64,000 nt of DNA. Source: Acinetobacter sp. ANC 4204 (GTDB lineage: Bacteria > Pseudomonadota > Gammaproteobacteria > Pseudomonadales > Moraxellaceae). The position numbers were made by a program, and so were the translations under genes. Shown here in pieces: positions 28,595-37,040 of the stretch. The DNA lies in contig NZ_NEFZ01000002.1 in assembly GCF_002135205.1 (NCBI RefSeq), forward strand, positions 434,001 through 498,000. The letters run 5' to 3'. A model generated the notes under the pieces. The model did not search any database and was not told where the DNA came from. It saw nothing but the letters and a program-made list of their open reading frames with translations. Each line of letters begins with the position of its first letter. Position 1 is the first letter of the stretch.

Positions 28595-30088
28595 TTAAAA
28601 TTTGTACTCAAACTTTAAGCTTAAACTTTGCTTATCGTTGCTATATAGCCAGTCTACATTACTTTTATTTTGGTTATAGTTGTAGGTTAAATTGGGGGTC
28701 AGACCATATAGTGTGAATTTGGGCATTTGCAGTACCGCTGTATAATTCTGTTCAAAATCATGACGTCGGGTATCAAAGCCAAAACCATTGACATATTGAT
28801 CGTACTGTCTCCAACGTAAAGAGCTAAACACAGTCAAGTTAACGCCTTCTGTAATTGGTTTACTCAACCCAAAGCGAACACCTTGTTGTTCATAAGCTGC
28901 AAAATACTGTTCCTCGGTATTGTGATCGACATAGTCTAATCCTGAAAACAACGTCCACTGCTGTGGTAGAACTTTCCAAAAGGTCAGAAATATCGACTTT
29001 TCAATGCCACTCTGTTTTTCATATAAGATATGATCGACATCTTCAATTTCTGCTTCCAGTTTTAAGGCCTTATCCTGTCCGATAAAACGCATCCATTCTG
29101 CCCGCATACCATAAGCATTTGACAAAGTATCATTGGCATAGCGCCGATGTTCAAACACTGGTGCAACTAAAATTTGATTACGTGGGTTTTGAAAACTATA
29201 GCCTGCATTAAAATTGAGCGTGGTTTCATTATAGTCACTTTGCTTTTGATAACTTTTTCCATAACCCAACGCCTTGAATGCAAATCCATGCTGCCCTACA
29301 AGTGACCAGCGTTTACTGATGACTGTTTCATAGTCGAATGCACTTGCATCAATCGGATCTGGAGTACCTTGCTTTAAGTCCCGAATAATATATTCACCAT
29401 TTGCATCTACCCCGACAATGGTGGGCACCAGTGTATAACGCTCGGAAGAATTATTAATATTGGTTGCATGACGTATCCCCAAAGCTACATTGCCTTGCCA
29501 TGTATCACGTTGATCTAAAGTTTTTAAATACGCGTCGATGCTGTGATTAATATTGTGACTAATTTGATCATTCGCCCCCGCTAAATGCTGTTTCACCTGT
29601 TCAAATAACTGTTTGGCTTCTTTATTTTTTTGTTGTTCTGTCCATAATCTTGCCAATTCCAAACGAATCATCATATTTTCAGGCTGCAATTCTAAGGCCT
29701 GCTGAAATAGGTGCTCAGCTTGTTGCGCCTGACCTTGTACTCTTGCCAGTGAGGCTTGCGCAAAATAAGCCAAAGACAGGTCATGATCTTTAAAATTTAA
29801 ATAGCGATTTAAATAAATCTGAGCAGCCTGCCACTGTTTTTGCATGACTGCAATGTATAAAGCACGTCCAACCTCCTCCACATTTGGCTGAACTTGGACG
29901 GCCTCCCCATCAATCACCATCGTCGGTAATGGATGAACATCTATGTTTTGTTGCTGTTTGAACTGTTGTTCTATTTGTAATTGCTGTTGTTGTAATTCTT
30001 GGTTCAAACGCAACTGAGTGTCGTCATCTGCTGCATATATATGTTGTTGACTTAAAAAGAATATGCCAATTAACCATTTTTTTTTCAT
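28595..30088 (-). CDS. hsmA: Slam-type outer-membrane secretion modulator for hemophilin
   Basis: A 497-residue protein with a signal peptide (MKKKWLIGIFFLSQQHIYA). Residues about 80-190 form TPR helices (AYFAQASLARVQGQAQQAEH and LARLWTEQQKNKEAKQLFEQ). A C-terminal beta-barrel of DUF560 type ends in SLSLKFEYKF. This two-part plan defines Slam proteins (type XI secretion), which move TbpB-like lipoproteins or hemophores across the outer membrane. It lies 70 bp downstream of the hemophilin gene, its likely cargo. A Gln-rich segment follows the signal peptide (QQQLQIEQQFKQQQ). Confidence 0.92.
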   Translation of the reverse strand: MKKKWLIGIFFLSQQHIYAADDDTQLRLNQELQQQQLQIEQQFKQQQNIDVHPLPTMVIDGEAVQVQPNVEEVGRALYIAVMQKQWQAAQIYLNRYLNFKDHDLSLAYFAQASLARVQGQAQQAEHLFQQALELQPENMMIRLELARLWTEQQKNKEAKQLFEQVKQHLAGANDQISHNINHSIDAYLKTLDQRDTWQGNVALGIRHATNINNSSERYTLVPTIVGVDANGEYIIRDLKQGTPDPIDASAFDYETVISKRWSLVGQHGFAFKALGYGKSYQKQSDYNETTLNFNAGYSFQNPRNQILVAPVFEHRRYANDTLSNAYGMRAEWMRFIGQDKALKLEAEIEDVDHILYEKQSGIEKSIFLTFWKVLPQQWTLFSGLDYVDHNTEEQYFAAYEQQGVRFGLSKPITEGVNLTVFSSLRWRQYDQYVNGFGFDTRRHDFEQNYTAVLQMPKFTLYGLTPNLTYNYNQNKSNVDWLYSNDKQSLSLKFEYKF

Positions 30089-30158
30089 TACTCACACTCA
30101 AAAGATAAAACATAGAAATATGAAAGACCTACCGAAGTAAGTCTTTCACGCCTTTCAA

Positions 30159-30977
30159 TTAGGGAGTATATGAAGTCTGAACACCACCAAAGGCCGTATC
30201 TAAATTACGGTCATCAAACTGGGCAATACCTGCTAAAGAACCAGTATTGGTCGCTTGGTTACCAAAGAAGTGACCCGATGCATCACCTGCGATTGAACCG
30301 TTTGCAGTCGCAGTTCCATAGAAGCTTGCTGAGCTTGCGTCAATATCAGCATTCACTTGTAGGCTGCTTACCGTTCCTGTACCAGTTAATTGACCCGTCA
30401 AAGTTGCATTATTGAAGTTTGCTGTAAAGGTATTGGCACCTGTGGCAGTCAAGTTGTTTCCATTGTTAATGCCACTCACGCTATAAGTTGCAGTACCTGC
30501 ATTCGGTACTGATGCGCCAGTATTGTTGCCAATATAGAAAACTGTACGGGTTGCTGCATCAGCAGCACCTGTATAGTTTCCAGCACTGTCTTTCACCTCT
30601 TTGGCCCATTCGCCAAACCAAACATCATTGCTTGCAGCGGGGCTTACATTCTTGAACTTCCAAACACCGAGACCTGTATGTGGAAATGGAATACTGGCCA
30701 AATCAATCCCTGCAGCCAACCCATAGATGCCTGTTGCAGGATCATAAGTACCGCCATAATTTGGATTATTAATAAAGCTAACCAGATGATCTTCAAATGA
30801 TGCTTTTAAGTTCAATAACTGACCTTGGACACCCCCTGCTGCTGTGCCAGAAAGGTTATACGCTGAGCCCAATAACAAATTGGTCGTGTCCGATTGCCCA
30901 TAAACCAAGGCTGCTTGTGCAGAACCCATTACGCCCAATGAAGCAATCATTGCCAGTGTAAGTTGCTTAAATTTCAT
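30159..30977 (-). CDS. hphA: Hemophilin-type secreted haem-binding protein
   Basis: A 272-residue precursor with signal peptide MKFKQLTLAMIASLGVMGSA cut after AQA. No lipobox follows, so the product should be soluble. An N-terminal handle-like domain holds several His and Tyr residues (FEDHLVSFINN, IPFPHTGLGVWKF). A Gly/Asn-rich C-terminal barrel (about 150-265) resembles the TbpB-like barrel recognised by Slam: GHFFGNQATNTGSLAGIAQF and LDTAFGGVQ. Acinetobacter hemophilin captures haem from haemoglobin and delivers it to its receptor. AAAAGGAAATG precedes the start. A Fur-like box lies 45 bp upstream. Confidence 0.9.
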   Translation of the reverse strand: MKFKQLTLAMIASLGVMGSAQAALVYGQSDTTNLLLGSAYNLSGTAAGGVQGQLLNLKASFEDHLVSFINNPNYGGTYDPATGIYGLAAGIDLASIPFPHTGLGVWKFKNVSPAASNDVWFGEWAKEVKDSAGNYTGAADAATRTVFYIGNNTGASVPNAGTATYSVSGINNGNNLTATGANTFTANFNNATLTGQLTGTGTVSSLQVNADIDASSASFYGTATANGSIAGDASGHFFGNQATNTGSLAGIAQFDDRNLDTAFGGVQTSYTP

Positions 30978-31021
30978 TTGTTCATTTCCTTTTATTTAGA
31001 ATTTAAGATCATCAATAATTA

Positions 31022-31046
31022 AATGATAATCTTAATGATTATTATT
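31022..31046. promoter_or_regulatory. Fur-like box before hphA
   Basis: AATGATAATCTTAATGATTA and the next five bases contain the repeated GATAAT/ATGATT hexamers of a Fur site. It lies in the 330-bp gap between the receptor and hemophilin genes, 45 bp before the ATG. This suggests hphA-hsmA has its own iron-regulated promoter. Confidence 0.6.
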
Positions 31047-31306
31047 TACATATTTGGATTGTATTTATGCTTGATTCAATTCTCTAGATGTAAAGCATAA
31101 AAAAGATCGGGCTATGTAAATTGTCAATTAAACTGTACGAATACAGTTTTGTTATTTTCCGTATATCCACATGTGAATACATGGACTTGCTACTGAAGGT
31201 TCAGCCGATATAGAGTGCCCAACCTTCGGTATTACTTTGAATATTTCAAAACATTCAGCTTTAAAATATTCATATATTAATCAAGCTAATAACCTTCTAT
31301 TTCAAG

Positions 31307-34300
31307 TTAAAACTTATAGCTCAATGCTAATTTAAAGGCACGACCTGGAGCCGCAACCGCAGAACGGGTTAAAGGATCCAAGTAGTATTGATTGGTTAAG
31401 TTGGTACCAATTAGATCCAGACCTAAATGCTCACTGTGTTGGTAGTGTGCATAGGCATCGACGGTTAGCGTGTCATCCCATTGCAAAGGTGCGTTAAACC
31501 AAGCCACCAATTCAGTTCCAATATAAGGATGGTCATAGCCTTCAAAATAATTCAGACGTGTGCCTAGCTCTAATTTGTTATCCAATAACCGTGTGCCGAG
31601 GGTTAGGTTCGCTTGGTATTCTGGTAAGGCCATATTGACCAAATAACCTGTTGGGAAACCATAATTGATACAGGTTTTTGCTACACCCGACATAGTCATG
31701 GCGTCTAGACTTGCAAGCAGACCTGAACTTTCATCGCAGACTTCATTTTTTGAGTTATAAACCAAGGATAAATCGGTAAAGTATTTACCATTGTCAAAAC
31801 GCCCTGAAAACTCATAGCCTTCGACTGTCTGTTTATCAATATTGCTAAATTTCAGTTGGTTATTACGTTCAATCACATCTTCTGTTTTGTTGTGGAAGTA
31901 CGCCAGTTTGATGTCTGCATGCCCTTTTTGTAAGTTAAACAAATCCTTCATGTTATATACATAAGCCAGTTCAAAATTGTGGGCATGCTCGGGTTTTAGA
32001 TCATAACCTGACTGTGATGCCGAAAACCCTAAAGTCGTTTCAAACATGCTCGGCATGCGATAGGCTTCAGTATAGTTAATATAAAAACGGTTGTTCGGAT
32101 TCAATGTAATGGCTGCCGAAACAGCAGGTGCCCAATTTTTATGGTCTTTTTTCTTTTTCACCACAGTTGAGTTAGTCTCTGTGACTTCAGAAGAACTGAC
32201 ATCAGGCTGACCATTGGTATTGAGCGCCAAGTCTTTTTGACTTAAGTCGACTGTTCCATTTAAGAATGGATTGTTCTCTGCATGAAACTTGCCATCTGCG
32301 TCGGCATACCAGTAATGTACCCCTTTAAATTGATAGGCTTTTCCAATGGCACGTTTAGCGCGGTTGCGTAGCGCAAGATTAACGCCCCCCCAATCATAAG
32401 CAAAAGCTCCATTTTGATCCATTTCATCAAACATTTCTTGGGTATAGACATCAACGTTTTCCGTATAAGACAGTTTCTGCCCAATGGTCCGTGTGGTTTC
32501 CGATAAACCCGCAATGCTGTCTTTATTGCCATTTAAAAAGTCATCAAAAGAACTATACGAAACCGAGCGGGCGCCTGCCGTTAAGTTCAGCCATGACGTC
32601 GCCTGCCAATCAAAGTTAAACCAATATTGATTTTCTGAACGATGTCCTGCTCGTGGCAACATACGAAAAGCAGAGGTGCCCTGACTATCGTTGATATATT
32701 CATCTTTGGTGGTCAGTTTTTCACGCGTTAAATCCGCTCCAACAGTTAAACTTAAGGCATCCATAAAGTTAAACTTGTTGCTGAGACTCACGCCCTTATG
32801 AGTGGTTTTGGCATCGGTAAATGCGGTATCAAGAATGGTAAAACCATCACCCGGGCTACGGTCGCGGACACCATCTCCATCACGGTCAACATTGGCTTCC
32901 CAAACATAATCACGTTTTGAAATCCAGTTCACGAAACCACCTGCCGAATAGGTTTGTGATTCCGTATCGGTCTGAAATAGATTTGCACTGAAATCAAGCC
33001 AACGGCTATTTTCAGGGTTAAATCTATATTTTAAACTATAAGCTTTTGTACTTACTTCGCTGACAGGCCACTGTGGAACATTATCCTGCGTCTGCCACAT
33101 AATTCGCGAAGGCATAATTTCGCCATAAATGGTGTTGGTATCTCGATAAGTCAGTTGTAGCGCATGGTCGTCGTTTGGTCGCCAGTTCCCCTTTAACAGC
33201 CAAGATTCCATACGATTAGAAGTATTGGTGACTTCATTGCCCGGTTGCCAGACCGTTGCCATATAAGGTACCAGCCCTGTATTGTAATCAATGTTGCTAC
33301 GGTCGCCCTGCTTAAAAAAGTCACTATTATGCTTTCCTGCAAAGTAGTTGCCACGGTCTCGATAGGCATAAGCTGCAAGCAAATCAAATTGATCTTGTTT
33401 GGTCGCCACCGCAATACGCAGTGCCTGATCTTCTAAATGTGTGAGTTTATTGTCACTGCTGGTTTTTGGAGTCACTTGACCCAATGGGTCTTCACCATTA
33501 TAGCTACCGAGCTTATCCCAACCTTTAGATTCTGCGACATCCCGATAATCTTGCCCATGATAAGAATGCATTTTTTGGGCTTTGGTGGTATTCGTCGCGC
33601 CTTCTACTTTAATTTCAGCACCATAGCGCTGTCCTTCACGTACAACATCATCCGCTTCTAAAGTCTTAACCGATACCCCACCCGCAATGCCTGTTTTCAC
33701 ATCACGATCTAAAACTGAACCTTTCACTACTTGAATCGAGCTGAGCAAATTCGGATCAATATAACTTCGACTATTGGCACCGTTGTAGCCACGCCAGACC
33801 GTCATCGACTGTTCTGTTCCATCAATCGTGACGGGTACACGTCCCTGCCCTTGCATACCACGGATATTCGGATCTAAAGCCCCACTATTACGAGCATCGC
33901 CACTATACACATTCGACATTCCTTTCAGTAAATCTGAAGGCGTCGTCCCTTTAAAACGCTCAATCGCTTCTTTGCCTGCATAGACGGTCGAAATATTTTT
34001 ATCATAGACATCATCATAGCCTTGCTCATCTCGTTCTTTTTCGCCACTAAAACTGAGGGCTTCGAGCTGTACATGAACAGAGTTTGGGTTTTCCACGTCG
34101 AGAGCCTGTGTACTTTGCGACTCAGGCAATGCTTGTGCAATGACCTTATTTTGTGCTGTATCTGACTTTGATGTAGTCGGAGCTTCTTTTAACAAATAAC
34201 CTGTCGCATTTTTTTGCAAACTAAAAGGCGTATCTTTTAATAAATGCTGGAAAGCTTCATCGGCTGTGTATTTTCCGTTTAAAGCAGGTGCTTGGAACAG

Positions 34301-34519
34301 ATTGGTCTTTTTCGGGTCGAGTAACAAAGTCACATTGGCTTTCTGCGCAACCAAATTCAACGCACTGGTCAAATTACCCTGTGGAATGTGGTAATTCATT
34401 TCAGCAACTTGTGGTGCCGCTGAAACAGACTGCATAGCCAATGTCGATGAAATGGCTAGTGATATACAGAGACTTAAATATGTCACCTGCTGTTTAAATT
34501 GTTTTGATGAATGCCCCAT
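31307..34519 (-). CDS. hphR: TonB-dependent haem/hemophilin receptor with N-terminal signalling domain
   Basis: From the ATG at 34519 the protein has 1070 residues; the longer open frame would include the Fur box, so it is rejected. After a signal peptide (about 1-35), residues about 38-110 form an STN signalling domain (MNYHIPQGNLTSALNLVAQK and NATGYLLKEAP). The plug includes STVYAGKEAIERFKGTTPSD and NIRGMQGQGRVPVTIDGTEQ. The barrel of the haemoglobin-receptor type ends FKLALSYKF. The STN domain would signal through the FecR/FecI pair at 27053-28593. The gene heads the hphR-hphA-hsmA group. Confidence 0.92.
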   Translation of the reverse strand: MGHSSKQFKQQVTYLSLCISLAISSTLAMQSVSAAPQVAEMNYHIPQGNLTSALNLVAQKANVTLLLDPKKTNLFQAPALNGKYTADEAFQHLLKDTPFSLQKNATGYLLKEAPTTSKSDTAQNKVIAQALPESQSTQALDVENPNSVHVQLEALSFSGEKERDEQGYDDVYDKNISTVYAGKEAIERFKGTTPSDLLKGMSNVYSGDARNSGALDPNIRGMQGQGRVPVTIDGTEQSMTVWRGYNGANSRSYIDPNLLSSIQVVKGSVLDRDVKTGIAGGVSVKTLEADDVVREGQRYGAEIKVEGATNTTKAQKMHSYHGQDYRDVAESKGWDKLGSYNGEDPLGQVTPKTSSDNKLTHLEDQALRIAVATKQDQFDLLAAYAYRDRGNYFAGKHNSDFFKQGDRSNIDYNTGLVPYMATVWQPGNEVTNTSNRMESWLLKGNWRPNDDHALQLTYRDTNTIYGEIMPSRIMWQTQDNVPQWPVSEVSTKAYSLKYRFNPENSRWLDFSANLFQTDTESQTYSAGGFVNWISKRDYVWEANVDRDGDGVRDRSPGDGFTILDTAFTDAKTTHKGVSLSNKFNFMDALSLTVGADLTREKLTTKDEYINDSQGTSAFRMLPRAGHRSENQYWFNFDWQATSWLNLTAGARSVSYSSFDDFLNGNKDSIAGLSETTRTIGQKLSYTENVDVYTQEMFDEMDQNGAFAYDWGGVNLALRNRAKRAIGKAYQFKGVHYWYADADGKFHAENNPFLNGTVDLSQKDLALNTNGQPDVSSSEVTETNSTVVKKKKDHKNWAPAVSAAITLNPNNRFYINYTEAYRMPSMFETTLGFSASQSGYDLKPEHAHNFELAYVYNMKDLFNLQKGHADIKLAYFHNKTEDVIERNNQLKFSNIDKQTVEGYEFSGRFDNGKYFTDLSLVYNSKNEVCDESSGLLASLDAMTMSGVAKTCINYGFPTGYLVNMALPEYQANLTLGTRLLDNKLELGTRLNYFEGYDHPYIGTELVAWFNAPLQWDDTLTVDAYAHYQHSEHLGLDLIGTNLTNQYYLDPLTRSAVAAPGRAFKLALSYKF

Positions 34520-34537
34520 GCCCCGACCCAAAATAAG

Positions 34538-34554
34538 TAAATGATAATCATTAA
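34538..34554. promoter_or_regulatory. Fur box before hphR
   Basis: TAAATGATAATCATTAA contains the palindromic Fur core TGATAATCATTA, 19 bp before the chosen start. Confidence 0.8.
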
Positions 34555-35011
34555 CCAAGCAAGCGTATATAAATCCCTTGTTTGTATGTATAGAGACGAG
34601 TGGCGGATAAAAAACATGCAAAAAAAATTAATTTAATTTTTCCCAAAAGGAAATAAGCAGAAAAAAATAACGGTTTCTTTCAATCCTCGTAAAAATAAAA
34701 TAACAAGATTGTGATAGAAAATGAGGTCTTAAGTCTCATGTTCTATATCTGGAAACAGCATGAAATGTAGAATGCAAACGCTCTAGTTTGGGCATTTGTA
34801 GTTTTCGTCTTCATTTCACGATGTATAAATAGTCATGTATGGGAAACAAGGCATTTTGATTGGTCAAGTATTCCATCAAAAAAAGAAGCTTTGTCTCAAG
34901 CTTCTTAGCATCATGGCGTATCAAATATATGCTGTACAACGCTTCCAGCCCATTCTTAAAAGAAATGTATGGCTATATTTCTCACAAAATATAAGTCCCA
35001 AAACATTCGGT
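34555..35011. other. Intergenic region between hphR and tonB
   Basis: About 450 bp between two leftward transcription units. It holds the terminator of the tonB unit at 34877-34906 and the hphR promoter. A frame at 34835-35020 overlaps the end of tonB on the other strand and has no ribosome site, so it is not called. Confidence 0.5.
34877..34906 (-). terminator. Terminator of the phytase-TonB operon
   Basis: On the minus strand AAGAAGCTT-GAGACA-AAGCTTCTT followed by further T residues. It isolates the phosphorus operon from the haem locus downstream. Confidence 0.85.
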
Positions 35012-35773
35012 TTAACCTGAGATGCGATATTGGAAGGTATTTTTAACATTCGACACACTGGTCGGTTTGCCATCGACGAGACGAGGCTGATATTTAAAAG
35101 TGAGAGCAGCCTGAATCGAAGGTCGTACAAACATCGGATGGCAGTCGCCTTGTGCCTTTGGATTTTCTACCCGTCCTTTTTCGTTCACGCTATACACCAC
35201 CGTACAATCCCCCTCTAGCTTACGATCCAAAGCTTGTTCAGGGTAAGCTGGTGCTATTTTTGTAACAGGTTGATAATTTTTAACATCAAATGATTCAGGA
35301 TGAGTTTGTGCTTTAGGTTCTACTGATTTCTGGGTCTTCGTCTGAGTTGGTATATCCGCTTGAGACTGCGTATCTACTGTTTTCTGAGATTCCGCTGCTG
35401 CCGTTTGCTTTTCCGTCACGACTTGCTGTGTCGGTTTAGCCGCTGTAGGTACAATTTTGTTGCTCTGTGACTCTACAAACTTCTTGGTGGTTTTCGGTTG
35501 GACTTCAGTAGGTTTCTCAAGCTGTTTTTTGACAGGCTCATGTAAGGGTTTTTCTTCGACTATCGGCTCAGGCTTTTTAGGTTCAGGTTGTTGTTTGATT
35601 GGAGGGGGTATTTGCACAAATTGTAATTGAATGGTTTTCGGCTTGGGTTCCGCCAATGTTTCATGCATCTCAACCGTACATAACCATGCAATTAGCGCAA
35701 TATGCAATCCAGCCGTGACCGACAGAGCTAGGCCTTGATCACGAAACCTAATTTTGGAAACGGTTGCCATCAT
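35012..35773 (-). CDS. tonB: TonB energy-transducing protein
   Basis: A 253-residue protein. The N-terminal membrane anchor is at about 15-35 (LSVTAGLHIALIAWLCTVEM). A Pro/Lys/Glu-rich linker follows (IPPPIKQQPEPKKPEPIVEE) and is rich in Gln and Thr toward residue 150. The C-terminal receptor-binding domain begins near IAPAYPEQALDRKLEG and ends ISG. TonB passes the proton-motive energy of ExbBD to outer-membrane receptors. It overlaps exbD by four bases. Because it lies in one unit with a receptor and a phytase, it may serve that receptor specifically. Confidence 0.94.
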   Translation of the reverse strand: MMATVSKIRFRDQGLALSVTAGLHIALIAWLCTVEMHETLAEPKPKTIQLQFVQIPPPIKQQPEPKKPEPIVEEKPLHEPVKKQLEKPTEVQPKTTKKFVESQSNKIVPTAAKPTQQVVTEKQTAAAESQKTVDTQSQADIPTQTKTQKSVEPKAQTHPESFDVKNYQPVTKIAPAYPEQALDRKLEGDCTVVYSVNEKGRVENPKAQGDCHPMFVRPSIQAALTFKYQPRLVDGKPTSVSNVKNTFQYRISG

Positions 35774-36216
35774 GATTGTGGTTCCTCTGTCACTAGCCCC
35801 AAGTTCGTTACCCCACTTTTTTGCAAGGATGCTATGGCCTGTGCAACCAGTTGATAATCAGCATCCTGATCGGCACGTACATAAAACTGTAAGCTTTTAT
35901 CTTTTTGAATAATCGGAACGAGCTTTTGTTGCATAGTGGCTAAATCAATGGCCTGATCCGTAACTTTCTCGGTATTCACTTCTGATCCAATATTCCAGTA
36001 ATACTGGCCATTGGCTTGAATAGATAAGGTTACAATACGCTGCTGTTGTGACGCGGGCATGACATTGGCATCCACTTTAGGCAAATCAATTTGAATGCCT
36101 TGCGTCAACATTGGTGCAGTCACCATAAAAATTACCAACAACACCAACATGACATCAATATAAGGAACCACATTCATTTCAGCATTGGGTTTTAATTTTT
36201 GAGGACGCTTAATCAT
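35770..36216 (-). CDS. exbD: Biopolymer transport protein ExbD
   Basis: A 148-residue protein with one membrane helix at about 17-40 (VVPYIDVMLVLLVIFMVTAP). This helix carries the essential aspartate in PYIDVML. The periplasmic domain ends with DYQLVAQAIASLQKSGVTNL. It works with ExbB as the proton-driven stator that energises TonB. It lies 12 bp after exbB and overlaps tonB. Confidence 0.95.
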   Translation of the reverse strand: MIKRPQKLKPNAEMNVVPYIDVMLVLLVIFMVTAPMLTQGIQIDLPKVDANVMPASQQQRIVTLSIQANGQYYWNIGSEVNTEKVTDQAIDLATMQQKLVPIIQKDKSLQFYVRADQDADYQLVAQAIASLQKSGVTNLGLVTEEPQS

Positions 36217-36228
36217 GGTTCTTGCTCC

Positions 36229-36927
36229 TTAACGCGAAGTGCGCTCAGTGTGCCCCAACAAACGATAAATACGCGTTTGCAACTCATTGGCAAAACCGTA
36301 ATAACGACTGGAAAGCTTGTCAGCACGTGCCGAAAAGCGGTTATACGCCACGACCGCAGGAATAGCGGCAAATAAACCAATAGCTGTCGCAATCAGCGCT
36401 TCTGCAATCCCTGGTGCAACTGTATTGAGGGTTGCCTGTTCAACGGCAGACAGTCCAATAAACGCATTCATAATGCCCCAGACCGTTCCAAATAAGCCTA
36501 TATAAGGGCTGACTGAACCAACTGTTGCGAGAAAGGTTAGATTCTGCTGAAGCTTTTCTTCTTCTTCACTGATACTACTGAGTAAACGACGTTCTACCCC
36601 ATCAATCACATCACTTGTGGTGAGTTGCTCATCTTTGATCAATTGATGGTATTCATCCACCCCATGTTGAAAAATGCTGACAACGCCTTTTTGTTGTTCA
36701 GGCTGTTGGTAATCTTGCTGTAAAAGATTGAGATCTTTTTGCTGTCTAAAATTCTTTAAAAAACGGTTCCAAAGCTGCTCTTGTCCACGAAGTAACATGC
36801 CGTGACGCACGATTAAATACCAACTTACGACTGAGGATAAAACCAAAATCAACATCACTACTTTTACCAACACACTGGCATGGCTAATCAACATCCAAAC
36901 TGACATTTGATCCATCGTTGCTTGCAT
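36229..36927 (-). CDS. exbB: ExbB/TolQ-type proton channel protein
   Basis: The ATG at 36927 is preferred because GGAGTGCG precedes it; this gives 232 residues. It has three membrane helices: VKVVMLILVLSSVVSWYLIV near residue 25, FLATVGSVSPYIGLFGTVWG at about 130, and ALIATAIGLFAAIPAVVAYN at about 180. The last two are the channel-forming signature. The ExbB/TolQ choice is settled by the next genes, exbD and tonB. About 110 bp separate it from the phytase gene, with no terminator seen, so read-through is likely. Confidence 0.94.
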   Translation of the reverse strand: MQATMDQMSVWMLISHASVLVKVVMLILVLSSVVSWYLIVRHGMLLRGQEQLWNRFLKNFRQQKDLNLLQQDYQQPEQQKGVVSIFQHGVDEYHQLIKDEQLTTSDVIDGVERRLLSSISEEEEKLQQNLTFLATVGSVSPYIGLFGTVWGIMNAFIGLSAVEQATLNTVAPGIAEALIATAIGLFAAIPAVVAYNRFSARADKLSSRYYGFANELQTRIYRLLGHTERTSR

Positions 36928-37040
36928 AACGCACTCCAATTTTTTTACTGCATGGTGCAGTACATATATATTTTTAAAATGGGCTGTGATTCTTTAGCAG
37001 CCCATGTACTCACTCAGGTACTAAACTACTAAAGAGTTAT

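Noticed and set aside
31200-31240. Imperfect hairpin (AACCTTC / GAAGGTT) between hphR and hphA as a terminator
   Set aside because: Large loop and no T run on the minus strand.
34520-34621. Longer N-terminal extension of the haem receptor
   Set aside because: The extension covers a Fur box and would place 34 odd residues before the signal peptide; the ATG at 34519 gives a normal signal peptide.
34835-35020. Small plus-strand frame with MYGKQGILIGQVFHQ start
   Set aside because: Contains the terminator hairpin of the tonB unit and overlaps tonB; no ribosome site.
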